Part shown: one piece after another, positions 27,187 to 38,044 of the stretch | How positions within the stretch are numbered: the first letter of the stretch is position 1 | Layout: each line of letters opens with the position of its first letter | Assembly (NCBI GenBank): GCA_944392205.1 | Contig: CALXVV010000033.1 | Span: 1-44,712, forward strand | Direction: 5' to 3' | Length of the DNA stretch: 44,712 bases | Source of the DNA: an uncultured Alphaproteobacteria bacterium | Lineage (GTDB): Bacteria > Pseudomonadota > Alphaproteobacteria > RF32 > CAG-239 | Made by a program: the position numbers and the translations under genes | The notes under the pieces: model-generated | What the model was told of the DNA's origin: nothing | Database searches by the model: none | What the model saw: the letters and a program-made list of their open reading frames with translations, nothing else

Positions 27187-27654
27187 ATGAACAAAAAAAT
27201 TACGCTCTTGGTTCTTTCGTTGGCACTTTGCTCTTGCACTTATTTATCTAAGGGAAGCGGACAAGTTGTCTACCACTGGGAGAAACTCCATACCGGTGTA
27301 GAAAAGTTCTCCAGAGATCACGCTGAGTGCCTCATGGCGGCTAAAGAGTTCAAATTAATGCCTGATTTTAGAACTTGGTTCTATTCTGAGGAAACAAAAC
27401 TCAACACAAAAGCCGACTGGCATTCAGACAAGGGTATTTGGGCGACTTATGTTCCTTATGCGGGAGCCCAGCCTTTAATTGTTAACTCTCGCTATGACGA
27501 CGATGATATAAGCCCCAAAAACTATAGCAAATGCATGAAATCTAAGGGATATTGGCCGAGAGAGCACGATATTCCCGAGATTACCAACATCAATCTTTAC
27601 AAAGCGCGCCGTCCGCATTTGCAACAACCTTTTGGCTTGCCGGATTACTACTAG
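27187..27654 (+). CDS. Small lipoprotein, function unknown
   Basis: The 155-residue protein has a lipobox (SLALC, lipid Cys near residue 15) and a preceding KK-containing signal peptide. The mature part has two further cysteines (AECLMAAKEF and KCMKSKGYWPREH), which could form a disulfide. The CMxxKGY motif occurs in several small envelope lipoproteins, but I do not recognise the family. It has a GAGGCGG ribosome site and lies 11 bp after fzlA, so both are probably cotranscribed. Its last 65 bp overlap the 3' end of the convergent outer membrane factor gene, and no terminator separates the two. Confidence 0.75.
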   Translation: MNKKITLLVLSLALCSCTYLSKGSGQVVYHWEKLHTGVEKFSRDHAECLMAAKEFKLMPDFRTWFYSEETKLNTKADWHSDKGIWATYVPYAGAQPLIVNSRYDDDDISPKNYSKCMKSKGYWPREHDIPEITNINLYKARRPHLQQPFGLPDYY

Positions 27655-29053
27655 GCGAATACCCGCCACCAATAGCCTTATAAAATGCTATGATATCCGT
27701 ATAAATATTTGCATTGCTTGAGATGAGGCCGTTTTGCGAATCGAGCAGGTTTTGTTGCGTGCTTAAAACCTCGCTAAATTCTATCAGCCCTTGTTTATAC
27801 TTATCTAAGGTGAGCTTTGAGACCTCTTGCTGTGCTTTTTCTGACAAAAACGCACTCTGATTGCGCTCATATTCTTTCTGCAAGCTTACAACCGAATTTC
27901 TGATTTCTTGTGCCGCATTCAGAATACTTGATTTATACATATTCTCTTGCTCTTTGGTCATTGATTCTTGCAACTTGACATTATTCACTAAGGCTCCCCA
28001 GTGAAACAGCGGCATGTTTATTGCCGGAGAATAACTATATGTATCACTCTCAGAGCTTATCAGGTTTGATATTTTTTGAGACTGAAAACCAACTAGTCCG
28101 CTCAAGTTTACTGAGGGAAACAACTCGGCAATGGCTTGGCCGATTTTGGCATTTTGAGCAATGAGCTGATTTTCGGCCTCTCTTACATCTGGGCGATTGC
28201 GAATCACACTGATCGGCAAAGCATATAACCGTTCCAAATCATACTCAAACCGGCGGCTGATAAGATTTGCTTCCTTATTTTTGAGATCATTGTTTAAGCT
28301 TCCCGGAAGCTCTCCGCTTAAAATCGCCAGTGCATTCTTATAAGCCTCTACCTCTGTTTCCAATTGCGGGATTTGTTCCTTGGTGGTTTCCAACAGATAT
28401 TCTGCTTGTTTTAAGCTGATGTCATCGGTTAGGCCAACATCATATTTTTCTTTGGTCAAATCATAAATTGATTGCTGCAATTTCAAATTTTTCTTGGCAA
28501 TATTCAGCTGTTCTTGTGCTTGGCGAAGACTGATATAATTTGTGGCAATTTCTGCCGTTAAGCTCAAGCGAACATTATCCAGGTTTGCTGAAGCCGCCTC
28601 TGCCAAAGCTCTGGCGCTTTCGGTCTGGCGACGGCCCCCGCCCCAAATATCTATTTCCCAACTGGCATCTAGCCCCAATTGATAGTAATCGGTTGAAATC
28701 GGAACACCATAGTTAATACTGTCTTTGACGTAGTGATAGCTACCATCTGCATCTATTGTCGGCAGGTTTTGAACGGCGGTGATGCGCAAACTTTGTCTGG
28801 CTTGGCGCAAATTCTCAATTGCTATTGAGACTGTTGGGCTTTCCGATAAGCCTTTTTCTACCAACTTATTTAATGTCTGGTCATTAAATTCCTTATACCA
28901 ATCTTTCTTTATTTCTGTTGCGCTTTTTGTTAATTTAAGGCTGGTGGCAATATCTTTGTCCGAGAAAAACTCCGGTTGCTTGTAATCTGGGCCAACCGCG
29001 CAAGAAGAGGCCAGAAGTACGCTCAAAGATAAGCTTGCATATCTATTTATCAT
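27590..29053 (-). CDS. RND outer membrane factor, NodT/OprM-type lipoprotein
   Basis: I start at ATG 29053 ([10 protein letters not shown]), giving 487 residues. The frame from 29149 would run deep into the pump gene. The lipobox LLASSC (Cys near 18) precedes [10 protein letters not shown], the standard N terminus of NodT-type channels. Two related repeats follow, each with a long coiled-coil hairpin ([19 protein letters not shown] near residue 165 and [18 protein letters not shown] near 390). The ending has [11 protein letters not shown]. The trimer forms the TolC-like exit duct. ATG and pump stop overlap (ATGATAAATAG), so translation is coupled. The 3' end overlaps the convergent lipoprotein gene by 65 bp. 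Confidence 0.93.
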   Translation of the reverse strand: MINRYASLSLSVLLASSCAVGPDYKQPEFFSDKDIATSLKLTKSATEIKKDWYKEFNDQTLNKLVEKGLSESPTVSIAIENLRQARQSLRITAVQNLPTIDADGSYHYVKDSINYGVPISTDYYQLGLDASWEIDIWGGGRRQTESARALAEAASANLDNVRLSLTAEIATNYISLRQAQEQLNIAKKNLKLQQSIYDLTKEKYDVGLTDDISLKQAEYLLETTKEQIPQLETEVEAYKNALAILSGELPGSLNNDLKNKEANLISRRFEYDLERLYALPISVIRNRPDVREAENQLIAQNAKIGQAIAELFPSVNLSGLVGFQSQKISNLISSESDTYSYSPAINMPLFHWGALVNNVKLQESMTKEQENMYKSSILNAAQEIRNSVVSLQKEYERNQSAFLSEKAQQEVSKLTLDKYKQGLIEFSEVLSTQQNLLDSQNGLISSNANIYTDIIAFYKAIGGGYSPSSNPASQKVVANADGALCKD

Positions 29054-32000
29054 TTTTGACCTCCATTGGTGTTTTCTTTCTGCTACCCGACCACTCTTTG
29101 ATGCTTTCAAACACCGCAAACAAGGCCGGAATAAAAATGATTCCAACAAAGGTGGCTGCTATCATACCAAAAAAGACCGAAGTACCGATGGCTATTTGGC
29201 TTGAGGCTCCGGCACCGGTGGCCACAATCATTGGAAAGACGCCTAAAATAAAGGTTAAGGCGGTCATCAGCACGGCACGGAATCTTTCACCAGCACCCTT
29301 CTTTGAGGCATCAAGAATCGAATCTCCCTGCTCCCGGTAGGCCTTGGTGAACTCCACAATCAGAATTGCATTTTTGGCAGCCAAGCCTATCAGCATAATC
29401 AAACCAAGCTGCGCATAAATACTCAAGGGCTGGCCCATGAGGTGCAGACCTATCAATGCTCCCAAAATGGCAAAAACAGTTGAGAACATCACTGAAAAAG
29501 CCAACATCCAGCTTTCATACAATGCCACCAAAAAGAGGTAGCAAAAAATCAGTGCCAGGGCAATTAAGATGGCGGCGAGCCCAGCGGCTTCCACCTCTTG
29601 CAGGCTCAGCCCCGTCCAGGCAATTTGAAAATCTTCCGGCAACAAAGACGCCGCTACATTTTTGACCGTGTTAATGGCCGTGCCGGTACTGACTGCGGCT
29701 GAGGCTTGAGCGGTGATGGCTGCCGCCGTATATTGGTTATAACGGTAGATAATTTTGGGTGATAATGTTGTTCTGACATCGGCAAAGCTTTTGACCCTTA
29801 TCAGCTTATTATCACTTGAGCGCACATATAAATTTTGCACATCTTCTATGTTGCGGCGGAAGGGAAAATCTGCCTGCACAATAACCTTGTTGACCTGCCC
29901 GCTCAAGGTGATGTTGTTGACGTAGCGTGAGCCCAAATTATTAGAGAGAGCCTCAAACAAGTTGGCAACCGGAATTTTGTAGCTTTCAAGCTTGGTTCTA
30001 TCTACATCCAAATAAATATGCGGGGTATCTGCCGTAAAGGTAGAAAACGCATAAGACAGATTTTTAGATTCATTTAGACCTAATAAAAACTTCTCCATCC
30101 AACCAAAAAGTTCGGACGGCGTTGTATTGCCGTTGGTGGCAAGCAACTCTAAAGACAAGCCATTGCTTTGGCCGATGCCGGGAATGGCCGGCGGCGCAAA
30201 GAAATTAACCTGCGCGCCTTGAGTGGAGGCAAATTTTTCCATTAGGCTTGCAGTAATCCCCTCAATAGATAAGGCTTTTGAAGTCCGTTCCGACCAAGGC
30301 GCCAAGCCGATAACGCCCAAAGCGACGTTTTCTCCGCCGCCGCCCAACAAAGAATAGCCCGCAACCGAGATAAAATATGTGACACCTTCCATCTCCAAGG
30401 CTTGTTTTGAAATTTTTGATACCAGCTCGTTGGTCTGATTAATGGTAGCGGTTTCATCCAACTGAATATTGGCAAAAACTATCCCCTGGTCTTCTTCGGG
30501 CAAAAATGATGTGGCCGTCAGCTTAAAGCCTATGCCGACCAATACCAAAACACCCAAAACCGTCAAAACCGTGACTTTTAGGTATGATGAAAAATAGCCG
30601 ACAACTTTCAGATATTTTTCTTTGAAAAAGTCTATTGTATCATTAAACCATTTGAAAAAGCCGTGCGGATCTTCTTGCTTGTCACCGCTTAAGAATATGG
30701 AACACAGAGCCGGAGACAAAGTCAGCGCATTGAAGGCTGAAAAAACCACCGCCGTGGCTATGGTGACCGCAAATTGCTGATATATCTTGCCGGTGATGCC
30801 CGCCATTAGCCCTACGGGAATAAAAATTGAAAGCAAAACAAACGTGGTGGCCACAATGGCGCTACCTATTTGCTCCATGGCTTTTTCGGCAGCCGATTTG
30901 GCATCCATTTTCTCATAAGCCATCAGATACTCCACTCGTTCCACCACGATGATGGCATCATCTACAACCAAGCCAATGGCCAATATCATGGCAAACAGTG
31001 TCAGAATATTTATATCAAAACCCAAAACATATATGACCGCAAATGTTGCCACCAGTGAGACAGGAATGGTGATAAGCGGAATAATCGTGGTGCGAATCTT
31101 TTGCAAAAACACATAAGTCACCAACACCACCAGCGAAAAAGTGATACCCAAAGTTTCTATAATGCTTTGGATGGAAGAACGGACATAATTGGTGGAATCG
31201 TAGGCAACCTTAAACTCCATATCGTCTGGAAAAGTCTTGCTCAGTTTGCTGATTTCTTCTCTCACGTTGTCCATAATGTCTAGGGAGTTTGAACCTGGCG
31301 TTTGGCTCAAACCGATGATAACCGAAGGCGCATCATCAAAGCGTGCGTTCATCTGGTAAGTATCGGCTCCGAGTTCCACTCTGGCGACATCTTTTATCCT
31401 AACAATACCGCCGTTTGCTGAGGTGGCAATAATAATATTTTTGAAGTCCTCAACCTTGTTGAGCAGGCCTTTGGCTGTTAAAGACAAAACCACTGCCGTG
31501 TTATTGGTGCTGGGGGCCGAGCCGATGGAACCTATGGAGGCTTGCACGTTTTGTGAGGAGATGGCATTGACGACATCGGTGCTGTCTAGGCCAAGTGATG
31601 TCAGCTTATCTGGATTTAGCCATATTCGCATGGAATATTGCGGGCCATAAATTGAGACATCGCCAATACCTTCTATGCGCGCCAGAGGATTTTGAATGTT
31701 AGTATAGGCAAAATTGCTTAAATATAAGTCGTTATAAGTATTGTGCGGCGAGCGCAGAACCAGCATACCCAAAATATTGGACATTTGAGTCGTGACCTCG
31801 AGCCCTTCTTGATTTACAATATCCGGCAGCTGGGAGGAAACTTGTTGCAGACGGTTTTGGACTTTTACCTGGGCTATGTCCGGGTCGGTGCCGACATTGA
31901 AAGTAATGGTCAGATTATAGCTTCCGGTGTCATCTGAGGTGGAAGACATATAAAGCATATCCTCAATACCATTAATCTGGTTTTCTATCGGAATGGCAAC

Positions 32001-32183
32001 CGTATCTACCAAAACCTCGGCATTGGCGCCTGGATATGTGGCCTTTACCACTATTTGCGGCGGTGTAATTTGCGGATATTGTGAAATCGGTAGCACCACT
32101 ATCGCCAACAATCCCAGCAAAATCATTATAATCGAGATAACCCCGGCAAAACGCGGTTTATCTATGAAATATTTGGAAAACAT
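29043..32183 (-). CDS. RND (HAE1/AcrB-type) multidrug efflux pump, second system
   Basis: The 1,046-residue protein has the AcrB layout. The N terminus is [17 protein letters not shown]. The TM4 aspartate pair lies in [15 protein letters not shown] near 404-407, and the TM10 lysine in [13 protein letters not shown] near 935. The periplasmic porter and docking regions are complete. It differs clearly from the pump at 9183, so it is a separate system and not a recent duplicate. Its ATG shares one base with the adaptor stop (TAATG) and its own stop overlaps the OMF start. The three genes therefore form a tightly coupled tripartite operon. Confidence 0.95.
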   Translation of the reverse strand: MFSKYFIDKPRFAGVISIIMILLGLLAIVVLPISQYPQITPPQIVVKATYPGANAEVLVDTVAIPIENQINGIEDMLYMSSTSDDTGSYNLTITFNVGTDPDIAQVKVQNRLQQVSSQLPDIVNQEGLEVTTQMSNILGMLVLRSPHNTYNDLYLSNFAYTNIQNPLARIEGIGDVSIYGPQYSMRIWLNPDKLTSLGLDSTDVVNAISSQNVQASIGSIGSAPSTNNTAVVLSLTAKGLLNKVEDFKNIIIATSANGGIVRIKDVARVELGADTYQMNARFDDAPSVIIGLSQTPGSNSLDIMDNVREEISKLSKTFPDDMEFKVAYDSTNYVRSSIQSIIETLGITFSLVVLVTYVFLQKIRTTIIPLITIPVSLVATFAVIYVLGFDINILTLFAMILAIGLVVDDAIIVVERVEYLMAYEKMDAKSAAEKAMEQIGSAIVATTFVLLSIFIPVGLMAGITGKIYQQFAVTIATAVVFSAFNALTLSPALCSIFLSGDKQEDPHGFFKWFNDTIDFFKEKYLKVVGYFSSYLKVTVLTVLGVLVLVGIGFKLTATSFLPEEDQGIVFANIQLDETATINQTNELVSKISKQALEMEGVTYFISVAGYSLLGGGGENVALGVIGLAPWSERTSKALSIEGITASLMEKFASTQGAQVNFFAPPAIPGIGQSNGLSLELLATNGNTTPSELFGWMEKFLLGLNESKNLSYAFSTFTADTPHIYLDVDRTKLESYKIPVANLFEALSNNLGSRYVNNITLSGQVNKVIVQADFPFRRNIEDVQNLYVRSSDNKLIRVKSFADVRTTLSPKIIYRYNQYTAAAITAQASAAVSTGTAINTVKNVAASLLPEDFQIAWTGLSLQEVEAAGLAAILIALALIFCYLFLVALYESWMLAFSVMFSTVFAILGALIGLHLMGQPLSIYAQLGLIMLIGLAAKNAILIVEFTKAYREQGDSILDASKKGAGERFRAVLMTALTFILGVFPMIVATGAGASSQIAIGTSVFFGMIAATFVGIIFIPALFAVFESIKEWSGSRKKTPMEVKNDK

Positions 32184-33310
32184 TATTTTTTCTCCCCATT
32201 GGCGGAGGCTATCTTAATTTTGACTTTGGTGTCTTTGCCGACATTGCCGACCTTGTCTGTCACCAAATATTCTCCTTTGGCGAATCGGTTGGCCAAGACA
32301 TAGTTGCCGTTTTGCTCATCTAATATGGTTACGGGAGTTTTTAAGAGCTGGTTATTTTTGATGGTGTAGACATAATTGCCATCCGGGCTCAATACAACGT
32401 AGTTTTGTCTGACCAAAACCGCGTCTTTAACATTTTTTTCTAATAATACATCTACATAAGCATTGGCCATCAGCTCATGATTAGGGTTGGCAAAATCTGC
32501 ATAAACGGCCACAGATCCCGTGGTTTTATCAATACTATTGTCCGTAAATTTAAACTCGCCCAAGGGCTTGTATAAATTGCCGTTTGAAAGTTTGAGCATG
32601 ATTTTTTCGCCGGCGAATAAAGGTGCTCCGTTTTGTTTGGCGATTTCATTTAAATATTCTTTATCAGAGATTGAAAAGACTACCCGAATCGGATCATACT
32701 GGATAATCGAGAGCAAAGCACCGCTGCCGGGAGCCACATAATTTCCTTTGGTTAAATCAACGTTGCCGACAACACCGTCAATTGATGACTGCAGCACGGT
32801 GTAGTCATACATCACTTGGGCCTTGGCTTGGTTGGCTTTTGCCTCCTCAAGATTGCCCAAGGCGCTCAAATATTCGGCCTTGGCATTATCAAACTCGGTT
32901 TGAGAGATGGCTTTTTTGCCTGCCTTTTTGATTCTTTCGTAATAAACTTTGGCATTGTTAAAATTGGCTTGCGCCTGTGTGGTGGCGGCAATGGCAGCAT
33001 TTAGAGCTGCTTTATATTCTCTTTGGTCTATCAAAACCAAATTATCGCCCACCTTGACATCTTGGCCGCCTTGCACAAACACATCTTCTATATAACCGCT
33101 GACATTTGGCACCAAATCAACCGATTTTATCGGGGTCACATAGCCGACATAAGTTGAGGTTATGGTAATGTCTTGCGGTTCTATCGGAATAACATTTAAG
33201 GTTAGTTCTCTTTGCTTTTGCGTTGATGCGGCTAAAGTCGCTTTTGGGGCCAAACACCAAAAAAACATCAACAATAAAACAGCAAAGATATATCGCGGCC
33301 GAGACAACAT
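32183..33310 (-). CDS. RND periplasmic adaptor, second system
   Basis: The 375-residue protein has a signal peptide (hydrophobic segment [15 protein letters not shown], likely cut after LAA near residue 28). The first lipoyl half lies near [20 protein letters not shown]. An Ala-rich alpha-hairpin ([23 protein letters not shown]) follows, then the second lipoyl half ([17 protein letters not shown]) and barrel segments. The ribosome site AGAGGAG is strong. It is the first gene of the adaptor-pump-OMF operon. No regulator gene is next to it, so its control is unclear. Confidence 0.93.
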   Translation of the reverse strand: MLSRPRYIFAVLLLMFFWCLAPKATLAASTQKQRELTLNVIPIEPQDITITSTYVGYVTPIKSVDLVPNVSGYIEDVFVQGGQDVKVGDNLVLIDQREYKAALNAAIAATTQAQANFNNAKVYYERIKKAGKKAISQTEFDNAKAEYLSALGNLEEAKANQAKAQVMYDYTVLQSSIDGVVGNVDLTKGNYVAPGSGALLSIIQYDPIRVVFSISDKEYLNEIAKQNGAPLFAGEKIMLKLSNGNLYKPLGEFKFTDNSIDKTTGSVAVYADFANPNHELMANAYVDVLLEKNVKDAVLVRQNYVVLSPDGNYVYTIKNNQLLKTPVTILDEQNGNYVLANRFAKGEYLVTDKVGNVGKDTKVKIKIASANGEKK

Positions 33311-33482
33311 TTTTTTCTCCTCTTATCTAAGTTGTAATTTTAAATAATTGGCAATGGAGATAATTCAATATTGCTAATCTTGTTTATGCTTGAAGAATTT
33401 TGCTTGGAGGATGGGAAAAATTGTTGTATTTTATGCATAATTTTGTATTGTGCCTCTAAAATTTAATAAGGAACAAAAAACA

Positions 33483-34655
33483 ATGACTAAGATTAAACAA
33501 ACAGAACCCGTTGTTTTGCAAGTGCTGCCGGAGTTGGAAATGGGCGGCGTAGAGATTGGCACCGTTCAAATTGCCTCTGCCTTGCAAGAAAACGGAATTA
33601 AAAATTTTGTTGCCTCGCAGGGCGGGCGTCTTACCAAAGATTTGAGTAAGATGAAGGTTAAGCATTTGACCTTGCCGCTTAAAACAAAAAACATCTTTAA
33701 AATGCGCAAAAACGCTAATGCTTTGGCCGAGTTTATCAAAAAAAACGGCATCAATATCGTGCATGCTCGCTCCAGAGCGCCGGCTTGGAGTGCTTATTGG
33801 GCAGCAAAAAAGGCCGGTGTGCATTTTATGACCACCTTCCATGGAACCTATGGCCTCGGCCCTTGGGGTATCAAAAAAATATACAACAAAATCATGACCA
33901 TGGGTGAGCGCGTTATTGTTATTTCAAACCATATAAAAAATCATGTTTTGAAAAACTATAAAAAAGTTGATGAACAAAAGCTTCGCTTGATTCATCGCTG
34001 CGTTGATGTGGAAAAATTTGACCCCAAGTCTGTTTCCCAAGAGAGAATCATAAAAACCATCAAAGAGTACAATATTCCGGAGGACAAACCGGTTCTGACG
34101 TTGATTGGCAGAATCACCCGTTGGAAAGGGCAACATTTACTGGTAAAAGCTCTCTCAAAGATGAAAAACACTAACTGCTATTGCGTGATTGCCGGTGATG
34201 CCCAGGGAAGAGTTAAGTATGTTGACGAGATTAAAGAACTGGCAAAAAAGCTCAAGGTTAGCAATCGGGTCGGCTTTTATGGCAAAGTTTTGGATCCGCA
34301 GGCGTTGATGCAGGTTTCTACCGTGGTGCTTTCTACCGCCATAGAGCCTGAGGCTTTTGGACGCATCTCGGTTGAAGGGCAAGCCATGGGCAAAATTGTG
34401 GTCGCCTCCAACATCGGCGGCTCGCTTGATACCATCAAAGACGGCGTGACCGGCAAGCTCTACCAGTTTGATGACCCGCAGGCTTTGGCTGATGCTCTTG
34501 ATTGGGCGCTCTCTCTGGATGAGAAAGAAAAGCAAAAAATTGCCAAAAACGCCATAAAAAATGCAAAAGAAAACTTCACAAAACAAATTATGTGTGATAA
34601 AACGATAGCCGTCTATCGTGAATTGATGGATGAAAACAATAACTTAGTAAAATAA
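33483..34655 (+). CDS. GT4-family glycosyltransferase
   Basis: I start at ATG 33483, which has AAGGA at 33468-33472. A GTG at 33450 would add 11 residues and include that site. The product has 390 residues and a two-Rossmann GT-B fold. The N-terminal domain begins VLQVLPELEMGGVEIGTVQ, a glycine-rich acceptor loop usual in lipopolysaccharide and capsule glycosyltransferases. The C-terminal domain has LTLIGRITRWKGQHLL and the EX7E donor-site motif (EAFGRISVEG, Glu near 290 and 298). It is likely cytoplasmic or membrane-peripheral, using a nucleotide sugar. It is followed 17 bp later by thrS. The pathway cannot be named from this window. Confidence 0.9.
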   Translation: MTKIKQTEPVVLQVLPELEMGGVEIGTVQIASALQENGIKNFVASQGGRLTKDLSKMKVKHLTLPLKTKNIFKMRKNANALAEFIKKNGINIVHARSRAPAWSAYWAAKKAGVHFMTTFHGTYGLGPWGIKKIYNKIMTMGERVIVISNHIKNHVLKNYKKVDEQKLRLIHRCVDVEKFDPKSVSQERIIKTIKEYNIPEDKPVLTLIGRITRWKGQHLLVKALSKMKNTNCYCVIAGDAQGRVKYVDEIKELAKKLKVSNRVGFYGKVLDPQALMQVSTVVLSTAIEPEAFGRISVEGQAMGKIVVASNIGGSLDTIKDGVTGKLYQFDDPQALADALDWALSLDEKEKQKIAKNAIKNAKENFTKQIMCDKTIAVYRELMDENNNLVK

Positions 34656-34672
34656 AAAAAGGAAATTTTAAT

Positions 34673-36598
34673 ATGGTTGCGATTAAATTGCCTGATGGCA
34701 GTGTGATGAATATGGAGAGCGGTGTCAGCGGTTATGACATTGCTGCAAAGATAAGCTCTGGCTTGGCGCAAGCCGCTTTGGCCGTTAAAGTTAATGATAA
34801 ACTCCAGGATTTGACTACCCCTATCACTACCGACGCAACCGTGACTATCATCACCGGCAAGGATAAGGAAGGTCTTGCTATCCTCCGTCACTCTTGCTCA
34901 CACGTGATGGCTGAAGCTGTTAAAGAACTCTGGAAAGATGTGCAAGTTACTATCGGACCGGCGATTGAAAACGGTTTTTATTATGACTTTTCTCGTAAGG
35001 AGCCTTTTACAACCGAGGATTTCGAAAAAATTGAAGCTAAAATGCACGAGATTGTTAAGCGCGACGAGAAAATCACCCGTAAGGTTTTGCCGCGTGATGA
35101 GGCTATCAAGTTCTTTAATGATTTGGGCGAGCACTATAAGGCTGAAATTATTCAAGATTTGCCCGAATCCGAGACTATCTCTCTTTATACCCAAGGTAAC
35201 TTTACCGATTTGTGCCGTGGTCCGCACGTTCCCTCAACCGGGAAAATCGGAAACGCTTTCAAACTTATGAAAGTTGCCGGCGCTTATTGGAGAGGTGATT
35301 CCACCAAGGAAATGTTGCAACGTATTTATGCAACTGCCTGGAACACTAAAAAAGAGTTGGATGAGTACCTTAAAATGCTTGAAGAAGCAGCCAAACGCGA
35401 CCACCGCAAACTCGGCCGTGAGATGGACTTGTTCCATTTTGAGCCTGATTATGCTCCCGGTGCCGTCTTTTGGCATGATAAAGGCTATAAAATCTATCGC
35501 AAATTGATTGAGTATATGCGCAAGCGCCAAGAAAACAACGGTTATATTGAAGTTTCTACGCCGAGAGTTATGGATCGTTGTTTGTGGGAGACCTCTGGTC
35601 ACTGGGAAAAATATGGCGCCCACAACTACTCCGGCCAAACGGAAGATAAAAAATGGTTCTGCATTAAACCGATGAACTGCCCGGGCGGATTGTTGATTTA
35701 TAAGCAGGGAATCAAGTCTTATCGTGATTTGCCACTCAAAATTGCCGAGTTTGGTAAGGTTAACCGCTATGAGGCCTCTGGCTCTTTGATGGGCTTGATG
35801 AGAGTGCGCGAATTTACGCAAGATGATGCCCACATCTTCTGCACGCCTGAGCAGATGGAAGATGAATGCATTACCACGTTGAAACTGATTTTTGATATTT
35901 ACAAAGATTTTGGATTTGACAAGGTAAAGATTTATCTTTCTACTCGTCCGGAAAAACGTATCGGCTCAGATGAAATTTGGGATATCTGCGAGAAGGCTTT
36001 GGCCAATGCACTCACCAAGCATGGCTATGAATTTGAGATTAATGAAGGTGAAGGTGCATTCTATGGCCCCAAACTGGAATTCATCCTCAAAGATGCCATC
36101 GGCCGTGAGTGGCAATGCGGAACCATCCAGGTTGATATGAACCTGCCGCAGCGTTTTGACATCAGCTACATTGGTGAAGACGGCGAGAAACATCAGCCGG
36201 TTATGCTGCATAGAGCTTTGTTTGGTTCTATTGAGCGTTTCTTGGGTATCTTGATTGAACACCATGCCGGCAAGCTGCCGCTTTGGTTATCGCCCGAGCA
36301 GGTTGTGGTTTGCCCGATTGTCAGCGAGATGAACGACTACGCTGAGGAAGTTGCGGCCAAATTGCGCGCGGCCGGATTATATGCCAAAACGGATTTGCGT
36401 AATGAGAAAATCAACTACAAAATCCGTGAGCACTCGGTTGCCAAGATCCCGGTTATTGCCGTTGTCGGTGCCAAAGAGAAAGAAAACGGCACGGTTACCG
36501 TTCGTCGTTTGGGCTCTGAGAAACAAGAGCTTATGGCGCTTGATGACTTTATTGCCGCTCTTAAAAAAGAGGCAACAATGCCGAGCCAAGACCGCTAA
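34673..36598 (+). CDS. thrS: Threonyl-tRNA synthetase
   Basis: The 641-residue protein has the complete domain order: TGS (1-62); an editing domain with HSCSH at 73-77 and CRGPH near 181-185; the class II catalytic core with MNCPGGLLIYK and the histidines of DDAHIF and MLHRALFGSIERFLG as likely zinc ligands; and a C-terminal anticodon-binding domain from PLWLSPEQVVVCPI. It charges tRNA-Thr with threonine and clears Ser-tRNA-Thr. It has AAGGA upstream of the ATG. No T-box or translational operator hairpin is evident in the 17-bp gap to the glycosyltransferase gene. Confidence 0.98.
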   Translation: MVAIKLPDGSVMNMESGVSGYDIAAKISSGLAQAALAVKVNDKLQDLTTPITTDATVTIITGKDKEGLAILRHSCSHVMAEAVKELWKDVQVTIGPAIENGFYYDFSRKEPFTTEDFEKIEAKMHEIVKRDEKITRKVLPRDEAIKFFNDLGEHYKAEIIQDLPESETISLYTQGNFTDLCRGPHVPSTGKIGNAFKLMKVAGAYWRGDSTKEMLQRIYATAWNTKKELDEYLKMLEEAAKRDHRKLGREMDLFHFEPDYAPGAVFWHDKGYKIYRKLIEYMRKRQENNGYIEVSTPRVMDRCLWETSGHWEKYGAHNYSGQTEDKKWFCIKPMNCPGGLLIYKQGIKSYRDLPLKIAEFGKVNRYEASGSLMGLMRVREFTQDDAHIFCTPEQMEDECITTLKLIFDIYKDFGFDKVKIYLSTRPEKRIGSDEIWDICEKALANALTKHGYEFEINEGEGAFYGPKLEFILKDAIGREWQCGTIQVDMNLPQRFDISYIGEDGEKHQPVMLHRALFGSIERFLGILIEHHAGKLPLWLSPEQVVVCPIVSEMNDYAEEVAAKLRAAGLYAKTDLRNEKINYKIREHSVAKIPVIAVVGAKEKENGTVTVRRLGSEKQELMALDDFIAALKKEATMPSQDR

Positions 36599-36616
36599 GT
36601 GCTTGCTTGAAACCTT

Positions 36617-36644
36617 AAGCCACCCTTTTCAGGGTGGCTTTTTT
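36617..36644. terminator. Terminator of thrS
   Basis: AAGCCACCCT pairs with AGGGTGGCTT around a short loop and is followed by six T residues. The stop of the convergent gene (36643-36645) touches its T run. Confidence 0.85.
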
Positions 36645-37920
36645 ATGGTTTTGGAAAATTAATTATTCCCTCTTTACCATCAAAGAACAAATCAAAACAC
36701 TTTTGGGCATATTCTTTATCATTTGTATTTTTAATATGTAAAGCCGCCATAAACAAATCTGGTGTTTGGACAAGTTTTACTTTGTGCATTTTTGATATTT
36801 TGTAAACATGCGGGCCAAAATAATTCTCTCTTTGTTCTGGTGGGATATCGGCAAAAGCATTTCCAAATAAAACTTTTACGATTTTTAAGCTTTCTGTCTG
36901 TGTGTCGTTTTCTTCAATGTAAGTTAATTCATGTGCAATAAGCTGATGAAGTTTTTTATTATTGACAGTTTTCTTGGTTGTTCCCTCTGCTTCACCAATT
37001 AACAATATCCCCGGATTATCTTTTTCATCACATATGATGTCAATTTCGAAATTATCTGTTCGATAATTGTGTGGATTGTTAAACCCGATAATTTGCAGAG
37101 CTTCTAAGATACTTTCTTCAAGAGCATGTGACTGAGCATATAAAAGCTTCTTGAGTGTTTGTTCTTTTTTTATGAGTTTACAAGACTGATTTATCGCTGC
37201 TTGTGCCTCATCTATCTTTTTTTGCATTTCAGAGATTTTGTTTTGTTCTTCTTTTTCTATTTCTGAAAGATAGTCCGAGTTGTTTTTTACCCATTCTGGC
37301 TCTTCTTGGTCCGTTTTATCGCCAGCAAAAAGTTCAAGATAAATTTCTTTGAGGAGATAATCATATTTAGGTTCAAAATCTTTATCATTCAGCGGTCTAT
37401 TGAAATCTGGTAAGAAGAGATAAATGTTATTATTTTTATCTCTATATATTCCACCTAAATTATGTTCTTTATTTTTGGTTGTAAACAGAATCTTTCCTTT
37501 TTGATTATTAAAATAGACCTGAAAATGAAAATGTTTTTCAAGGAATTTATAAAGATTTTGTACAGCTGTTCCATTTTCGCCACTAAAATAGACGCCACTT
37601 CCTTGGCAATTTTCAAAACAGCTCTCGTTTATTATGGGACATATGTCATAATTTGTAATTGTTTGAGCTTCTCCCATCGCTTTACATATATATTGCATTT
37701 CTTTTGTTAAATAAAAGACAATCAATTTATTATGACAAGCTTCTAGTTTTTTTCTCCAATATTGATAATTTTCATTGATCCCACAATATGTAGTTCTGTC
37801 AATAACCGACCCCGCTATAGCGCTCTCAGGACGAACTTTAAGAATTTCAAAATTATCAAGACTGGCTCTATGTCCGAAAGGAATGCTTATTCCTAAGAAT
37901 CCAATTTTTATATCATCCAT
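36643..37920 (-). CDS. Unknown protein with coiled coil and PD-(D/E)XK-like C-terminal domain
   Basis: I do not recognise this 425-residue protein. Residues ~1-190 are a mixed alpha/beta region with several cysteines. Residues ~215-265 are a charged coiled coil (EKEEQNKISEMQKKIDEAQ). From ~280 there is DNFEIDIICDE followed by GILLIGEAEGTTKKTVNNKKL. The order Asp ... ExE ... Lys fits the PD-(D/E)XK nuclease fold, and 'LLIGEAEG' is typical of the core strand. Codon use is more AT-rich than that of neighbouring thrS and mla genes, which hints at acquired or defence-type DNA. No partner gene is adjacent; the structured RNA lies upstream, transcribed divergently. Function is open. Confidence 0.6.
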   Translation of the reverse strand: MDDIKIGFLGISIPFGHRASLDNFEILKVRPESAIAGSVIDRTTYCGINENYQYWRKKLEACHNKLIVFYLTKEMQYICKAMGEAQTITNYDICPIINESCFENCQGSGVYFSGENGTAVQNLYKFLEKHFHFQVYFNNQKGKILFTTKNKEHNLGGIYRDKNNNIYLFLPDFNRPLNDKDFEPKYDYLLKEIYLELFAGDKTDQEEPEWVKNNSDYLSEIEKEEQNKISEMQKKIDEAQAAINQSCKLIKKEQTLKKLLYAQSHALEESILEALQIIGFNNPHNYRTDNFEIDIICDEKDNPGILLIGEAEGTTKKTVNNKKLHQLIAHELTYIEENDTQTESLKIVKVLFGNAFADIPPEQRENYFGPHVYKISKMHKVKLVQTPDLFMAALHIKNTNDKEYAQKCFDLFFDGKEGIINFPKP

Positions 37921-38009
37921 TTAAGTTACTCCCTCAATACACAAAACCGTACCAAAAATTGTAAAAAACATCAATAGTGTTTTATTGGTTGTTTATCATT
38001 AAAATTTTC

Positions 38010-38038
38010 TTGCATTCATACCGTTTTATGCTTAGACT
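38010..38038 (+). promoter_or_regulatory. Weak candidate promoter of the structured RNA
   Basis: TTGCAT, a 17-nt spacer and TAGACT predict a start near 38045, where the first hairpin begins. Both boxes are imperfect. The AT-rich stretch 37921-38009 between this and the minus-strand gene shows no other clear feature. Confidence 0.3.
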
Positions 38039-38044
38039 GGTTGG

